Shown: one piece after another, positions 17,174 through 25,567 of the stretch
Layout: each line of letters begins with the position of its first letter
Numbering within the stretch: position 1 is the stretch's first letter
Origin: an uncultured Ruminiclostridium sp.
GTDB lineage: Bacteria; Bacillota; Clostridia; Oscillospirales; Ruminococcaceae
Length of the DNA: 64,000 nt
Direction: 5' to 3'
Assembly: GCA_934490165.1 (NCBI GenBank)
Contig: CAKSTB010000005.1
Span: forward strand, 62,001 to 126,000
The notes under the pieces: model-generated
Told to the model about the DNA's origin: nothing
Seen by the model: only the letters and a program-made list of their open reading frames with translations
The model's database searches: none
Position numbers and translations under genes: made by a program

Positions 17174-18898
17174 ATGAAGCTTGAAAAACTGGTCGGCGAC
17201 CGTTTTAAGGAAAGACCCTCGGACTGTCAGATCGACAGCCACGCAATTATGGTGAGAGGCGGCTATATAAAGTATATGGCTAACGGTATCTTCTCGTCAT
17301 ACACACCCACAAAGAGAATAACAAAGAAGATTGAACAGATCATCAGAGAAGAAATGGACAAGATAGACGGACAGGAAGTACAGTTCCCTGTTGTTATGCC
17401 CGCTTCACTCTGGCAGGAGTCAGGCAGATACGAAAGCATCGGCAGTGAGCTTTTACGTTTTACAGACCGCAACAGAATGCCTATGGTACTCGGTATGACA
17501 CACGAGGAAGCCGCTGTACATCTTGTTCGCGAATACGGCAAAAGCTACACAAAGTACCCTTTCATGATCTATCAGATACAGACAAAGTTCCGTGATGAAG
17601 CACGTCCGAGAGGCGGTCTTATCAGAGTCCGTGAGTTCACAATGAAGGACGCTTACTCGTTCCACACATCGCAGGAAGACCTTGAGCAGTATTACGATAA
17701 GTGCCACAAGGCTTACGAAAACATATTCAGACGTGCAGGCGTTCCCGAGGTAATCTCGGTCAAGTCCGATTCGGGTATGATGGGCGGCAGTATTTCACAC
17801 GAATTTATGCTCCTTACACCCGTAGGCGAGGATACAATAGCTAGCTGCCACGAATGCGGTTTCAATGCAAATATGGAAGCCGCAGACAGCATTATCGAGA
17901 ACACAAGAGATGAAGTTTCCGCACCTATGGAGCTTGTTCATACTCCGAATATCCATACGATAGAAGAAATATGCGACTTTTTGCATACTCCCAAGGAAAA
18001 GAGCTGTAAGGCTGTCGTATATCAGAGAAACGCAGACGACAGCTATGTTGTCGTGTTCACAAGAGGCGACATTGACGTAAACGAAACAAAGCTCCGCAAC
18101 TTCTTAGGCTGTGAGATCCACCCCGCTGTGATCACAGAAGAATGCGGTCTTAACGCAGGATATATAGGACCTGTCGGTCTTCCCGAAAATATGACCGTTC
18201 TGTTTGATACCTCGCTTCAGAATACAAACAACCTTTCGTGCGGTGCAAATAAGGAAGAATATCACTACACGGGTCTTGACATTGACCGTGATTGCGCAAA
18301 CGTTGAATATCACGACTTTGCAAAGATCCTTGACGGCGGCATCTGCCCCAATTGCCACAAGCACTCAATTTCTATTTCAAGAGGTATCGAGGTTGGAAAC
18401 ATATTCCAGCTCGGTACAAAGTACACAAAGACTATGGGTATGACTTACCTTGACAGCAACGGCGAGGAAAAGACACCTATCATGGGTTGTTACGGTATCG
18501 GTGTCGGCAGACTTGCGGCTTCGGTATGCGAGGCGCACCACGATGATTACGGTCCTATCTGGCCTATGCCTATTGCACCTTGGCAGGTTCACATCTGCGC
18601 TGTACGTTCTGACGATGCAGATGTTAAGGCTTGCGCTGACAAGCTGTATGATACTTTACAGAACGCAGGTGCTGAGGTTATCTATGATGACAGACAGGTA
18701 AGCGCAGGCGTTATGTTCTCTGATGCAGACCTGCTTGGCATTCCGCTGAGAGTTGTTGTAAGCCCAAGAAACCTGAAGGATAACTGCTGTGAGATTTCCG
18801 CAAGGGATAAGAGCTTCTCATATAAAGTTCCAGTTGAGGAAACCGCAGACAAGGTTCAGGAGCTTATCAAGGAGCTTATGGCTAAGTTCAACGACTGA
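17174..18898 (+). CDS. proS: prolyl-tRNA synthetase
   Basis: 574 residues, the length of the bacterial class II ProRS with the INS editing domain. Motif 2 region FRDEARPRGGLIRVREFTM is present, an insertion domain spans about 220-400, and motif 3 is in MGCYGIGVGRLAASVCEAHH. The anticodon-binding domain ends the protein. Start at 17174 (MKLEKLVGDRFKE) with GGAGG 8 bases upstream; longer frames run back into the T-box. Single-gene operon closed by a terminator. Confidence 0.95.
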   Translation: MKLEKLVGDRFKERPSDCQIDSHAIMVRGGYIKYMANGIFSSYTPTKRITKKIEQIIREEMDKIDGQEVQFPVVMPASLWQESGRYESIGSELLRFTDRNRMPMVLGMTHEEAAVHLVREYGKSYTKYPFMIYQIQTKFRDEARPRGGLIRVREFTMKDAYSFHTSQEDLEQYYDKCHKAYENIFRRAGVPEVISVKSDSGMMGGSISHEFMLLTPVGEDTIASCHECGFNANMEAADSIIENTRDEVSAPMELVHTPNIHTIEEICDFLHTPKEKSCKAVVYQRNADDSYVVVFTRGDIDVNETKLRNFLGCEIHPAVITEECGLNAGYIGPVGLPENMTVLFDTSLQNTNNLSCGANKEEYHYTGLDIDRDCANVEYHDFAKILDGGICPNCHKHSISISRGIEVGNIFQLGTKYTKTMGMTYLDSNGEEKTPIMGCYGIGVGRLAASVCEAHHDDYGPIWPMPIAPWQVHICAVRSDDADVKACADKLYDTLQNAGAEVIYDDRQVSAGVMFSDADLLGIPLRVVVSPRNLKDNCCEISARDKSFSYKVPVEETADKVQELIKELMAKFND

Positions 18899-18917
18899 GA
18901 ATATTAAACGACAGCTT

Positions 18918-18950
18918 AAGGGCAGTGCTTTGCGGCACTGCCCTTTTAAA
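18918..18950 (+). terminator. terminator of proS
   Basis: Perfect 11-bp stem AAGGGCAGTGC/GCACTGCCCTT with a 6-base loop, followed by TT and A-rich sequence. Confidence 0.9.
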
Positions 18951-19006
18951 ATGTTTCCGCTAAAACGATAGTACACAAATTACCACCGGAGCTTAATATC
19001 ACCATA

Positions 19007-19036
19007 TTGTCCTTTTTATCGTACACATCATATGAT
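19007..19036 (+). promoter_or_regulatory. promoter of the 61-residue gene
   Basis: TTGTCC, 18 bases, TATGAT on the plus strand, about 50 bases before the start codon. Moderate match. Confidence 0.45.
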
Positions 19037-19089
19037 ATTATATAAGCAGTGAAAAACACAGTAGCTATACCGGAGAAAAGGAGAAAAAT

Positions 19090-19275
19090 ATGTCATTCAT
19101 AGTTTTATTTATCGGTCTGATCATATACGGAATATGGAAAAAATGTGAGCCGCAAATTCCCGCGTCTTACCACAACAACTGGAAGCTTGAGCAGGAGGAC
19201 TCATGGAAAGTCAGCACAGGACAGATGACACGCAGACAGTTTATGAGTAATATCAATAACGGAAAATATCGATAA
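19090..19275 (+). CDS. small membrane-anchored protein, 61 residues
   Basis: One N-terminal hydrophobic helix (residues 2-16, FIVLFIGLIIYGIW) and a basic, soluble C-terminal tail (QMTRRQFMSNINNGKYR). AAAAGGAG sits 7 bases before the ATG and a terminator follows, so a real monocistronic gene is likely. It converges on the spoVM end of the long minus-strand operon. Family and function not recognised. Confidence 0.6.
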   Translation: MSFIVLFIGLIIYGIWKKCEPQIPASYHNNWKLEQEDSWKVSTGQMTRRQFMSNINNGKYR

Positions 19276-19298
19276 TGTTTGCTCATCGGCATAAAGTC

Positions 19299-19327
19299 AG
19301 CCCTCGTCTGAAATTCGGACGAGGGCT
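19299..19327. terminator. shared terminator between the 61-residue gene and spoVM
   Basis: Perfect 10-bp arms AGCCCTCGTC/GACGAGGGCT around a 9-base loop. It lies between two converging genes and can serve both strands. Confidence 0.8.
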
Positions 19328-19333
19328 GTGCTT

Positions 19334-19417
19334 TTAGCTTTCTGTCTTTTTTATACCGAAAAACAGTCGCAGAAAGCCGGCGAGTATTCTTGGTGTTTTG
19401 CAAACTACGATTTTCAT
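19334..19417 (-). CDS. spoVM: stage V sporulation protein M
   Basis: 27-residue peptide beginning MKIVVCKTPRIL and continuing AGFLRLFFGIKKTES. It keeps the pattern of SpoVM: a short start, K-x-P-(R/K)-x-L-x-G, an amphipathic helix with a central Arg, then G and Lys. SpoVM lies flat on the convex forespore membrane and anchors the SpoIVA coat basement layer (established in B. subtilis). AGAGG lies 9 bases before the ATG. The location, last gene after rsgA-thiN, matches spoVM after thiN in B. subtilis. Too short for ordinary gene callers. Confidence 0.85.
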   Translation of the reverse strand: MKIVVCKTPRILAGFLRLFFGIKKTES

Positions 19418-19433
19418 GATATGTACCTCTCTT

Positions 19434-19595
19434 TCAGCAAAAGAACAGCAGCCATACGCCGAGCGCAATAAGCAGCAGGGACAGTATGACAAGCAGTGTT
19501 TCAGCCGACATACAGGTTACACAGATAAGAATACCCGCAAGACCGAGTATGAAAGCAGGAAATTTCGACCGTCCCGGTCTGCGTCTTCTCATCAT
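19434..19595 (-). CDS. 53-residue two-helix membrane protein
   Basis: Starts MMRRRRPGRSKFPAF, then two hydrophobic helices (about 14-29 and 32-51) ending VWLLFFC. GGGAGG lies 8 bases before the first ATG, but that site is buried in an 11-bp stem (19600-19650). An in-frame upstream extension exists but would ignore this site. The gene lies between thiN and spoVM in the same transcript, where B. subtilis has no gene, so a role in the forespore membrane is possible but unproven. Family not recognised. Confidence 0.6.
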   Translation of the reverse strand: MMRRRRPGRSKFPAFILGLAGILICVTCMSAETLLVILSLLLIALGVWLLFFC

Positions 19596-19599
19596 AAAC

Positions 19600-19650
19600 A
19601 ATACCTCCCGTCGGCTGAAGTTACTACACTTTATTCCGTCGGGAGGTATT
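19600..19650 (-). promoter_or_regulatory. hairpin that sequesters the ribosome-binding site of the 53-residue gene
   Basis: On the minus strand AATACCTCCCG pairs perfectly with CGGGAGGTATT, with a further CGG/CCG beyond one mismatch and a loop of about 21 bases. The right arm contains the GGGAGG Shine-Dalgarno sequence and the left arm supplies an anti-SD. There is no U run, so it does not look like a terminator. Confidence 0.55.
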
Positions 19651-19657
19651 TTGTTAC

Positions 19658-20278
19658 TTATCTTTTTACAGTCATTACAACTGCAAGTCCGTCTTTTATC
19701 TCTACGGTACAATCTGTATCGGCCTTGAATTCGTTGCTGACACCTATCGGAAAGCTACGCTCCATAACATATTCTTTTAGCGGATATTCTGCTCCTGTAA
19801 TAGATACGGTCGCCTTGTCGCTTATTGCAAACACCGAAAGATACCTTGATAAATCGGGTGATAATGTTATCTTCTCATCTTCAAGGATATAAGCATTTGT
19901 GTTATCACCGGTTATGAACGCTTTTCCTCCGTGCTCACGGATAAATAGCAGTGTTGCGATATTCGAAAGCGTATGGTCGGTTCGTCCGCCGCAGGCGCTG
20001 ACAAGCGCTATACTGTCGTATCCTCTGTCAAGTGCCGTTCTTACGGCAAGCATCGTGTCTGTGTCGTCCTTATGCGTCGGTGAGCGCAGTATTTCGATAT
20101 TCCGTGGCAGTTTATTCTTTATACTGTCAAAGTCGCCTAGAATAAGATCGGGTGCAATTCCTGCGGCAAGTGCCTTGTCATACCCACTGTCAGCGCATAT
20201 GACAAATGCGTCATTCGGTATCTTTACTGTTTTGCACGGCTCAGGTCCGCCGCATATAATATAACAGGTTTTCATCAC
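19658..20278 (-). CDS. thiN: thiamine pyrophosphokinase
   Basis: 206 residues. Converts thiamine to thiamine pyrophosphate using ATP. The N-terminal catalytic half has GDFDSI and DDTDTML, typical of the family; the C-terminal half is the thiamine-binding beta-domain. It overlaps rsgA by 4 bases. Same operon position as in B. subtilis, though rpe, which lies between rsgA and thiN there, is missing. Confidence 0.93.
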   Translation of the reverse strand: MMKTCYIICGGPEPCKTVKIPNDAFVICADSGYDKALAAGIAPDLILGDFDSIKNKLPRNIEILRSPTHKDDTDTMLAVRTALDRGYDSIALVSACGGRTDHTLSNIATLLFIREHGGKAFITGDNTNAYILEDEKITLSPDLSRYLSVFAISDKATVSITGAEYPLKEYVMERSFPIGVSNEFKADTDCTVEIKDGLAVVMTVKR

Positions 20279-21171
20279 TTATTCTTAAACTCCCATTCGT
20301 TGAGTTTATCCGCTTCCTCACACATTCTCGCATAGCTGTCATAGCGGGACTGCTCTATTTTACCCTCGCGCAGTGCTTCGGTTACGGCACAGCCACTCTC
20401 TTTCAGATGAACGCAATCCCTGAAGCGGCATTTGCCGAGATAATCCGTAAATTCTCTGAAAGAATATTGCAGTTCGTTCTTCGGTATAAAGCCATAGCGG
20501 CTTACTTCTACCGTTGAAAAACCGGGCGTATCGGCAATATAGCCGCCGTCAAGGCGGAACAGCTCAACCTGCCTTGTTGTATGCCGTCCTCTGCCGAGCT
20601 TCTTGCTTATGTCGCCTGTGCTTCTTTCAAGTCCAGGGAACAGGTGATTCATAAGGCTGGACTTTCCGACACCGGAGTTTCCGATGAGCGCTGAAAGCTT
20701 GCCGCGGATATACTCTTTTATCTCATCTATGCCCTTTCCTGTGCTGTTATCCATATAAAACACGTTAAACCCACAACGACGATACACCGATGCAAAATCC
20801 TCGCACTCTCGTATATCCTGCTTTGTTATCACAATTACAGGCTCTATGCGCTTGCTTTCAAATATAGATATCAGCTTGTCCGTTACTAGCGTGTTAGGTA
20901 ACGGGTCAACAGCCGAGGTTACAAGCAATGCGCAGTCAAGGTTTGCAAGCGGGGGTCTGATTATATGATTTCTGCGCTCCTTTATCTCTGTGATAAGCGG
21001 AACGGCGTTTTCCTCAGCACTCACAATTACATTATCACCTGCACACGGCGATATTTTTTCTTTTCTGAATACTCCCCTTGCATTACAACATAAAACGCCG
21101 TCGGAGACATCTACATAGTAGTTGCCGCCGACAGCCTTTGTTATAATGCCTTCAAATTGTTGTTTGTTCAA
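20275..21171 (-). CDS. rsgA: ribosome small-subunit-dependent GTPase A
   Basis: 298-residue circularly permuted GTPase that helps mature the 30S subunit. N-terminal OB fold, then G4 ITKQD before G1 GNSGVGKSSLMNH and G3 DTPGF, and a C-terminal zinc site built from CRFRDCVHLKESGC. In B. subtilis the homologue CpgA is phosphorylated by PrkC, whose gene lies 14 bases upstream here. Length and motif order are normal. Confidence 0.95.
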   Translation of the reverse strand: MNKQQFEGIITKAVGGNYYVDVSDGVLCCNARGVFRKEKISPCAGDNVIVSAEENAVPLITEIKERRNHIIRPPLANLDCALLVTSAVDPLPNTLVTDKLISIFESKRIEPVIVITKQDIRECEDFASVYRRCGFNVFYMDNSTGKGIDEIKEYIRGKLSALIGNSGVGKSSLMNHLFPGLERSTGDISKKLGRGRHTTRQVELFRLDGGYIADTPGFSTVEVSRYGFIPKNELQYSFREFTDYLGKCRFRDCVHLKESGCAVTEALREGKIEQSRYDSYARMCEEADKLNEWEFKNK

Positions 21172-21185
21172 AGGCAGACCTCATA

Positions 21186-23738
21186 TTATTCCGATACATC
21201 AGCGACCGAAGTTTCAGTTGAAGATTCAACTGATGAATCTACAGATGAGGGTTCATCTGTTGAATCCGGAACGTCTGATGACGACTGATCCGATGAACTG
21301 TTATCGGTAGCAGGTTCTCTTATCTTGAGTACATTGAACAGGCCTTGATTGTAGGATTTAAGAATCTGCTTTGCCTCACCAGAAGTAAAGTCGACCTGAA
21401 TTTCTGCAAGAGTACCTGAAAGCTCCTCGTCATTAGTATTGGTAATTCTGATTATATAATCCTTCTTTTCGTTGCTCATACCGGATACATCAAATGTAAT
21501 TGTCTTTCCGGCAGCAAGTGACATATCTTTTGTTTCGCTGTCCTTTACCAGATTACCGTCTGTATCGGTATAGGTAAACATAAATGTACCGGTATTTGTA
21601 GCAGATGAGGGAAGATCAAGCGAAACAGTACCGTTTACCGTTACAACAGGATCTGATGAAGGTTCTTCGGGAGCTTCGTATTTGAGTTCTTTGAATAATT
21701 TTTCATTGTAATTAACGATTTCGGGCTCTGTATCCTCATTCTTGAAGTCAACACTTATTTCTGCGAGAACGCCGTTGAGTGATGTATCTGCAACATTAGT
21801 GATCTTGATCGTGTATGTTGTAGGCTCTGAACCGCTTACCTCAAATGTGATCGTCTTGCCTGCATTTACAGCCATATCGCGTTCTTCTTCCTTGAACGAT
21901 ACACCGTCCTTGAAGTACTCAAACTTGAATGTGCCTGTATCGGTTACGTCTGAGGGCAGGTCGAGCGAAATCTCTGTCTTGATGCTTACAGCCTTACCGT
22001 CGCAGACTGTTACCTCGATCTCGGTATCTTCGTTGACTACAGAGTTAGCGTCAATGCTCTGCTTGATTACTTCGCCTTCCTTGTACTCATTGCTTGAGCC
22101 TGATACTTCCTTGAGCTTGAGGTTCTTGTCCTCAGCCTCCTTGCGGGCTTCTTCGATTGTCATACCGATAAACTTAGGTACGTTTACAGCCTTTACAAGC
22201 TTGCCGTTGCTTACATAAACCTTTACCACTGTACCCTGAGATACTTCAGAATGTGCGGCGGGCTCTGTCTTTATAACGATATCCTTGGCAACCTCATCAT
22301 CATTTACATAAACCAGCTTCGGTTTAAGTCCCTTTTTCTCAAGCTTTATCTGTGCGTCCTGAGCAGAAAGGTTTGCATAGTCATCGACCTCGACCTTCTG
22401 AGGACCGTTACTGATAACGATATTTACGATTGTGCTCTTCTTTATTGTTCTGCCTGCAGGAGTCTTCTGATCCATTACCTCGTTTTCCTTGTAATCGGTA
22501 GAGTACTGTCTGTCGATATCAAGGTTGAGCTCAGGATATTTCTCCTTAACATCATCAAGCGTCATACCGATAATGTTAGGCATGGTCATTTCATCTGTTG
22601 TGCCGCTGGTTGTTCCGAGGTTTCTCGTAACAATGGAGAATATCAGCCATGCGGTCATTATTACGAATACAGATGCAACGGCAAAAAGTATAGGTAACAG
22701 CGGTGAACGTCTTTCCTCTACCTCTTCATCGTCGTCATCATCATCGTACAGATCGTTATCATCTTCCTCTTCACTCTCGGAGAGCGTGTCGTTCGCCGCA
22801 TTCTGCTCGGGAGCGTTAGGATCGGATACTTTATCAAAGTACTTTGTTGAACCGTCAGCCGAGAAGTACTTGTATTCAAACACTATGCTGGGGTCTTTCT
22901 TGAACTCTTCGATATCGTTTATCATCTCGCCTGCGGTCTGATAACGCATTGAGGGTTCTTTCTGCATAGCCTTGAGTGTGATCTCTTCAAGTCCCTCGGG
23001 GATAGAAGAATTTATCTCGCGCAGAGGCTTAGGCGGTGTCTGCATATGCTGAAGAGCTATCGCTACGGGAGTTTCACCGTCAAAAGGCTTCTGTCCTGTC
23101 AGCATCTCATAGAGCATTACGCCTACGGAATAGATATCGCTCTTTTCATCGGTCATTTCACCTCTCGCCTGCTCGGGGCTGATGTAGTGAACCGAACCGA
23201 TAGCCTTTTCGGAAAGAGTCTTGTCGGTTTCACGGTTGAAACGTGCGATACCAAAGTCCATGACCTTTATTGTGCCGTCGGGAAGCATCATAACGTTCTG
23301 TGACTTGATATCACGGTGAACTATACCTCTGTCATGAGCGTGCTGTAAAGCTCTTAATATCTGCACGGTAAAATATACCGCGTCTTTCCATTTAAGAACA
23401 CCCTGAAGCTTGATATACTCTGCAAGAGATATTCCGTCTATGTACTCCATTACGATAAACTGTATCTGCTCATTGAAGCCGACATCATATATTTTCACAA
23501 TGTTCGGGTGTGAAAGCAGAGCTATCGCCTTGGATTCGTTTCTGAAACGTCTGAGGAAGTCCTCGCTGCCCGCAAATTCATTCTTCAAGATCTTTACGGC
23601 AACTATTCTGTCCTCGGTAATATCCCTGGCCTTGTAGATATCAGCCATGCCGCCCGTTCCGATAAGCTCAAGCAGTTCGTAACGGCCGTCAAGGCGTCTG
23701 CCTATCATATTGTCCATATTGTTATCCATAAAATCCAC
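21186..23738 (-). CDS. prkC: PASTA-domain serine/threonine kinase with a duplicated C-terminal module
   Basis: 850-residue membrane kinase that senses muropeptides in spores and growing cells (family knowledge). Kinase domain 20-285: catalytic lysine in AVKILK, HRDIKSQN and DFGIA. A very acidic juxtamembrane stretch near 322-342 is followed by a transmembrane helix near 346-370. Outside the cell are three PASTA repeats (about 385-590). Two extra copies of a roughly 100-residue module follow (about 590-690 and 700-800; compare SLDLPSDVTDTGTF with SLDLPSSATNTGTF), then a Ser-rich tail. These additions are unusual for PrkC. The start is GTG at 23738 with GGAG 5 bases upstream; ATG at 23729 is possible. 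Operon with prpC. Confidence 0.95.
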   Translation of the reverse strand: MDFMDNNMDNMIGRRLDGRYELLELIGTGGMADIYKARDITEDRIVAVKILKNEFAGSEDFLRRFRNESKAIALLSHPNIVKIYDVGFNEQIQFIVMEYIDGISLAEYIKLQGVLKWKDAVYFTVQILRALQHAHDRGIVHRDIKSQNVMMLPDGTIKVMDFGIARFNRETDKTLSEKAIGSVHYISPEQARGEMTDEKSDIYSVGVMLYEMLTGQKPFDGETPVAIALQHMQTPPKPLREINSSIPEGLEEITLKAMQKEPSMRYQTAGEMINDIEEFKKDPSIVFEYKYFSADGSTKYFDKVSDPNAPEQNAANDTLSESEEEDDNDLYDDDDDDEEVEERRSPLLPILFAVASVFVIMTAWLIFSIVTRNLGTTSGTTDEMTMPNIIGMTLDDVKEKYPELNLDIDRQYSTDYKENEVMDQKTPAGRTIKKSTIVNIVISNGPQKVEVDDYANLSAQDAQIKLEKKGLKPKLVYVNDDEVAKDIVIKTEPAAHSEVSQGTVVKVYVSNGKLVKAVNVPKFIGMTIEEARKEAEDKNLKLKEVSGSSNEYKEGEVIKQSIDANSVVNEDTEIEVTVCDGKAVSIKTEISLDLPSDVTDTGTFKFEYFKDGVSFKEEERDMAVNAGKTITFEVSGSEPTTYTIKITNVADTSLNGVLAEISVDFKNEDTEPEIVNYNEKLFKELKYEAPEEPSSDPVVTVNGTVSLDLPSSATNTGTFMFTYTDTDGNLVKDSETKDMSLAAGKTITFDVSGMSNEKKDYIIRITNTNDEELSGTLAEIQVDFTSGEAKQILKSYNQGLFNVLKIREPATDNSSSDQSSSDVPDSTDEPSSVDSSVESSTETSVADVSE

Positions 23739-23784
23739 CGTTTCTCCGTATTAGTTTAATTTGCGACCCATACGGTAAGTCGTT

Positions 23785-24513
23785 TTATATTGAAACCACG
23801 GCTACGGTCACGTTGTCACGACCGCCGTGTTTATTGACGTAATCTATAAGCTGATCACAGCACTTTGCAACAGGAGAAGCCGCTATTACATCGGCTATCT
23901 CGGTGTCCTCTGCATAGGAGCTAAGTCCGTCCGAGCAGAAAAGGAGCATATCGTCCTTTTTAACATCAAGCTCAAAATAATCGGGGGTTATGAAAGGCTG
24001 AGCACCGACCGCCTTAGTGATGCGGTTTCTGTCAGGGTGCGTCTTGCTCTCCTCATATGTAATTATGCCCTTTTCAATAAGCTTTCTGATATAGGTGTGA
24101 TCCTTTGTGACCTGCTGCATATTATCATCGAAGAAGAAATAGCATCTGCTGTCACCTACATTGATAAGATAGGCTCTTTCATTAAAGATGATCCCGGCTA
24201 CACAGGTAGTTCCCATTCCCGCTTTATCGGGGTCAGCCTTTGCCATATCGTATACCACGCTGTTTGCCGCAGTAACAGATGTTATAAGCAGATTTCTTAT
24301 CTGATTTCTGGTTATATCCTTTCTGAAGCCCTTTATCAGTCTGTCCTTGATAAATTCAACGGTAGTCAGACTGGCACAGCCGCCTGCATTCTGTCCGCCC
24401 ATTCCGTCGCACAGAATTACCGCAACAGCATCGCAACCAAGCTCTCCTATCCAGTAGTTATCCTGATTTTCTTCACGGCAATTACCGATATCGGTCTTTG
24501 CGTAAGCTTTCAT
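23785..24513 (-). CDS. prpC: PP2C-type serine/threonine phosphatase
   Basis: 242-residue PPM phosphatase that reverses PrkC phosphorylation. Metal-binding motifs CDGMGGQNAG, VGDSRCY and GGRDNVTVAVV are complete. It directly precedes prkC, the usual pairing. The gene starts about 27 bases after the rlmN stop. Confidence 0.95.
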   Translation of the reverse strand: MKAYAKTDIGNCREENQDNYWIGELGCDAVAVILCDGMGGQNAGGCASLTTVEFIKDRLIKGFRKDITRNQIRNLLITSVTAANSVVYDMAKADPDKAGMGTTCVAGIIFNERAYLINVGDSRCYFFFDDNMQQVTKDHTYIRKLIEKGIITYEESKTHPDRNRITKAVGAQPFITPDYFELDVKKDDMLLFCSDGLSSYAEDTEIADVIAASPVAKCCDQLIDYVNKHGGRDNVTVAVVSI

Positions 24514-24540
24514 ATATTATGGTTCTCCCTTGATATCACT

Positions 24541-25557
24541 TTACTTGTTATCCCGTCTTAATTGTCCGCACGCGGCGCTTATATCCGCGCCCAGCGTCCT
24601 TCTGACTGTAGCGTTCAGTCCGCCGTCGATAAGCATCTGCTTGAACTTCTCTACAGATGCACTGCGCCTGAACACGCCTTCCTTTATCTCGTTTACCGGA
24701 ATGAGATTGACGTGGCAATTCTGCCCCTTAAGCAGTTTAAGCAGTGCGTCTGCCGACTCGCGTGTATCGTTCACACCGTCGATCAGTGCGAACTCATAGC
24801 TTATCCTGCGCCCTGTGGTATTGAAATAATACTTGCACGCTTTCATAAGCTCTTCTATCGAAAATCTGTTGTTTACGGGCATAACGGAGCTTCTCAGCTC
24901 GTTTGTCGGTGCATGGAGAGAAACGGAAAGCGTAATGCCGAGCTTCATATCCGCAAGCTCATATATTCTGTTTACAAGTCCGCAGGTCGACACCGAAACG
25001 TGGCGAAGACTCATATCGTCCTTAGCCGACAAAAGCTTCAGAAACTTTACAACGTTGTCGAAGTTGTCGAGCGGCTCGCCTATTCCCATAAGCACCACAT
25101 GATTTATCTTGCGTCCGCTGTCCTTTTCACTTTCGTAGATCTGCAAAAGCATCTCGCTTGGGAGCAGGTTTCTTACAAAGCCCGCCTTTGTAGATGCACA
25201 GAACTTACAGCCCATTTTACAGCCGACCTGAGTTGAGATACAGATGCTGTTGCCGTGCTTGTATTCCATAAGGACGGTTTCAACTTTTTCGCCGTCAGAC
25301 AAACCATAAAGATATTTTACCGTATTATCTATGTTAGATACAAGTCTTTTTTGAATTTTTAGTGAGTTTATCCAAAAAATATTGTTGAGCTTTTCTCTCA
25401 GTTGTGCAGATAGATTGGTCATTTTGCTAAAATCTTCTACTTTATATGTATGTAACCAGTCGTATATCTGCTTCGCCCTGAATTTCTTCTCACCTATTTC
25501 AAGTATTTTCTCTTCAAGCTCCTCCTGCGAGAGTGAAAGAATATCGATTTTTTCCAT
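24541..25557 (-). CDS. rlmN: 23S rRNA (A2503-C2)/tRNA (A37-C2) methyltransferase
   Basis: 338-residue radical SAM enzyme. The cluster motif is CKMGCKFCAST (CxxxCxxC), and SAM-binding and C-terminal catalytic cysteine regions are present (AACGQL). Installs 2-methyladenosine in 23S rRNA and some tRNAs. Position between rsmB and prpC matches B. subtilis. Confidence 0.95.
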   Translation of the reverse strand: MEKIDILSLSQEELEEKILEIGEKKFRAKQIYDWLHTYKVEDFSKMTNLSAQLREKLNNIFWINSLKIQKRLVSNIDNTVKYLYGLSDGEKVETVLMEYKHGNSICISTQVGCKMGCKFCASTKAGFVRNLLPSEMLLQIYESEKDSGRKINHVVLMGIGEPLDNFDNVVKFLKLLSAKDDMSLRHVSVSTCGLVNRIYELADMKLGITLSVSLHAPTNELRSSVMPVNNRFSIEELMKACKYYFNTTGRRISYEFALIDGVNDTRESADALLKLLKGQNCHVNLIPVNEIKEGVFRRSASVEKFKQMLIDGGLNATVRRTLGADISAACGQLRRDNK

Positions 25558-25567
25558 ATAGTGTATA

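Noticed and set aside
19167..19403. 78-codon minus-strand frame overlapping spoVM and the 61-residue gene
   Set aside because: Crosses the shared terminator hairpin and conflicts with spoVM, which has the better evidence.
23827..24561. Plus-strand frame of 244 codons opposite prpC
   Set aside because: Antisense to a complete, motif-bearing phosphatase gene; no ribosome site.
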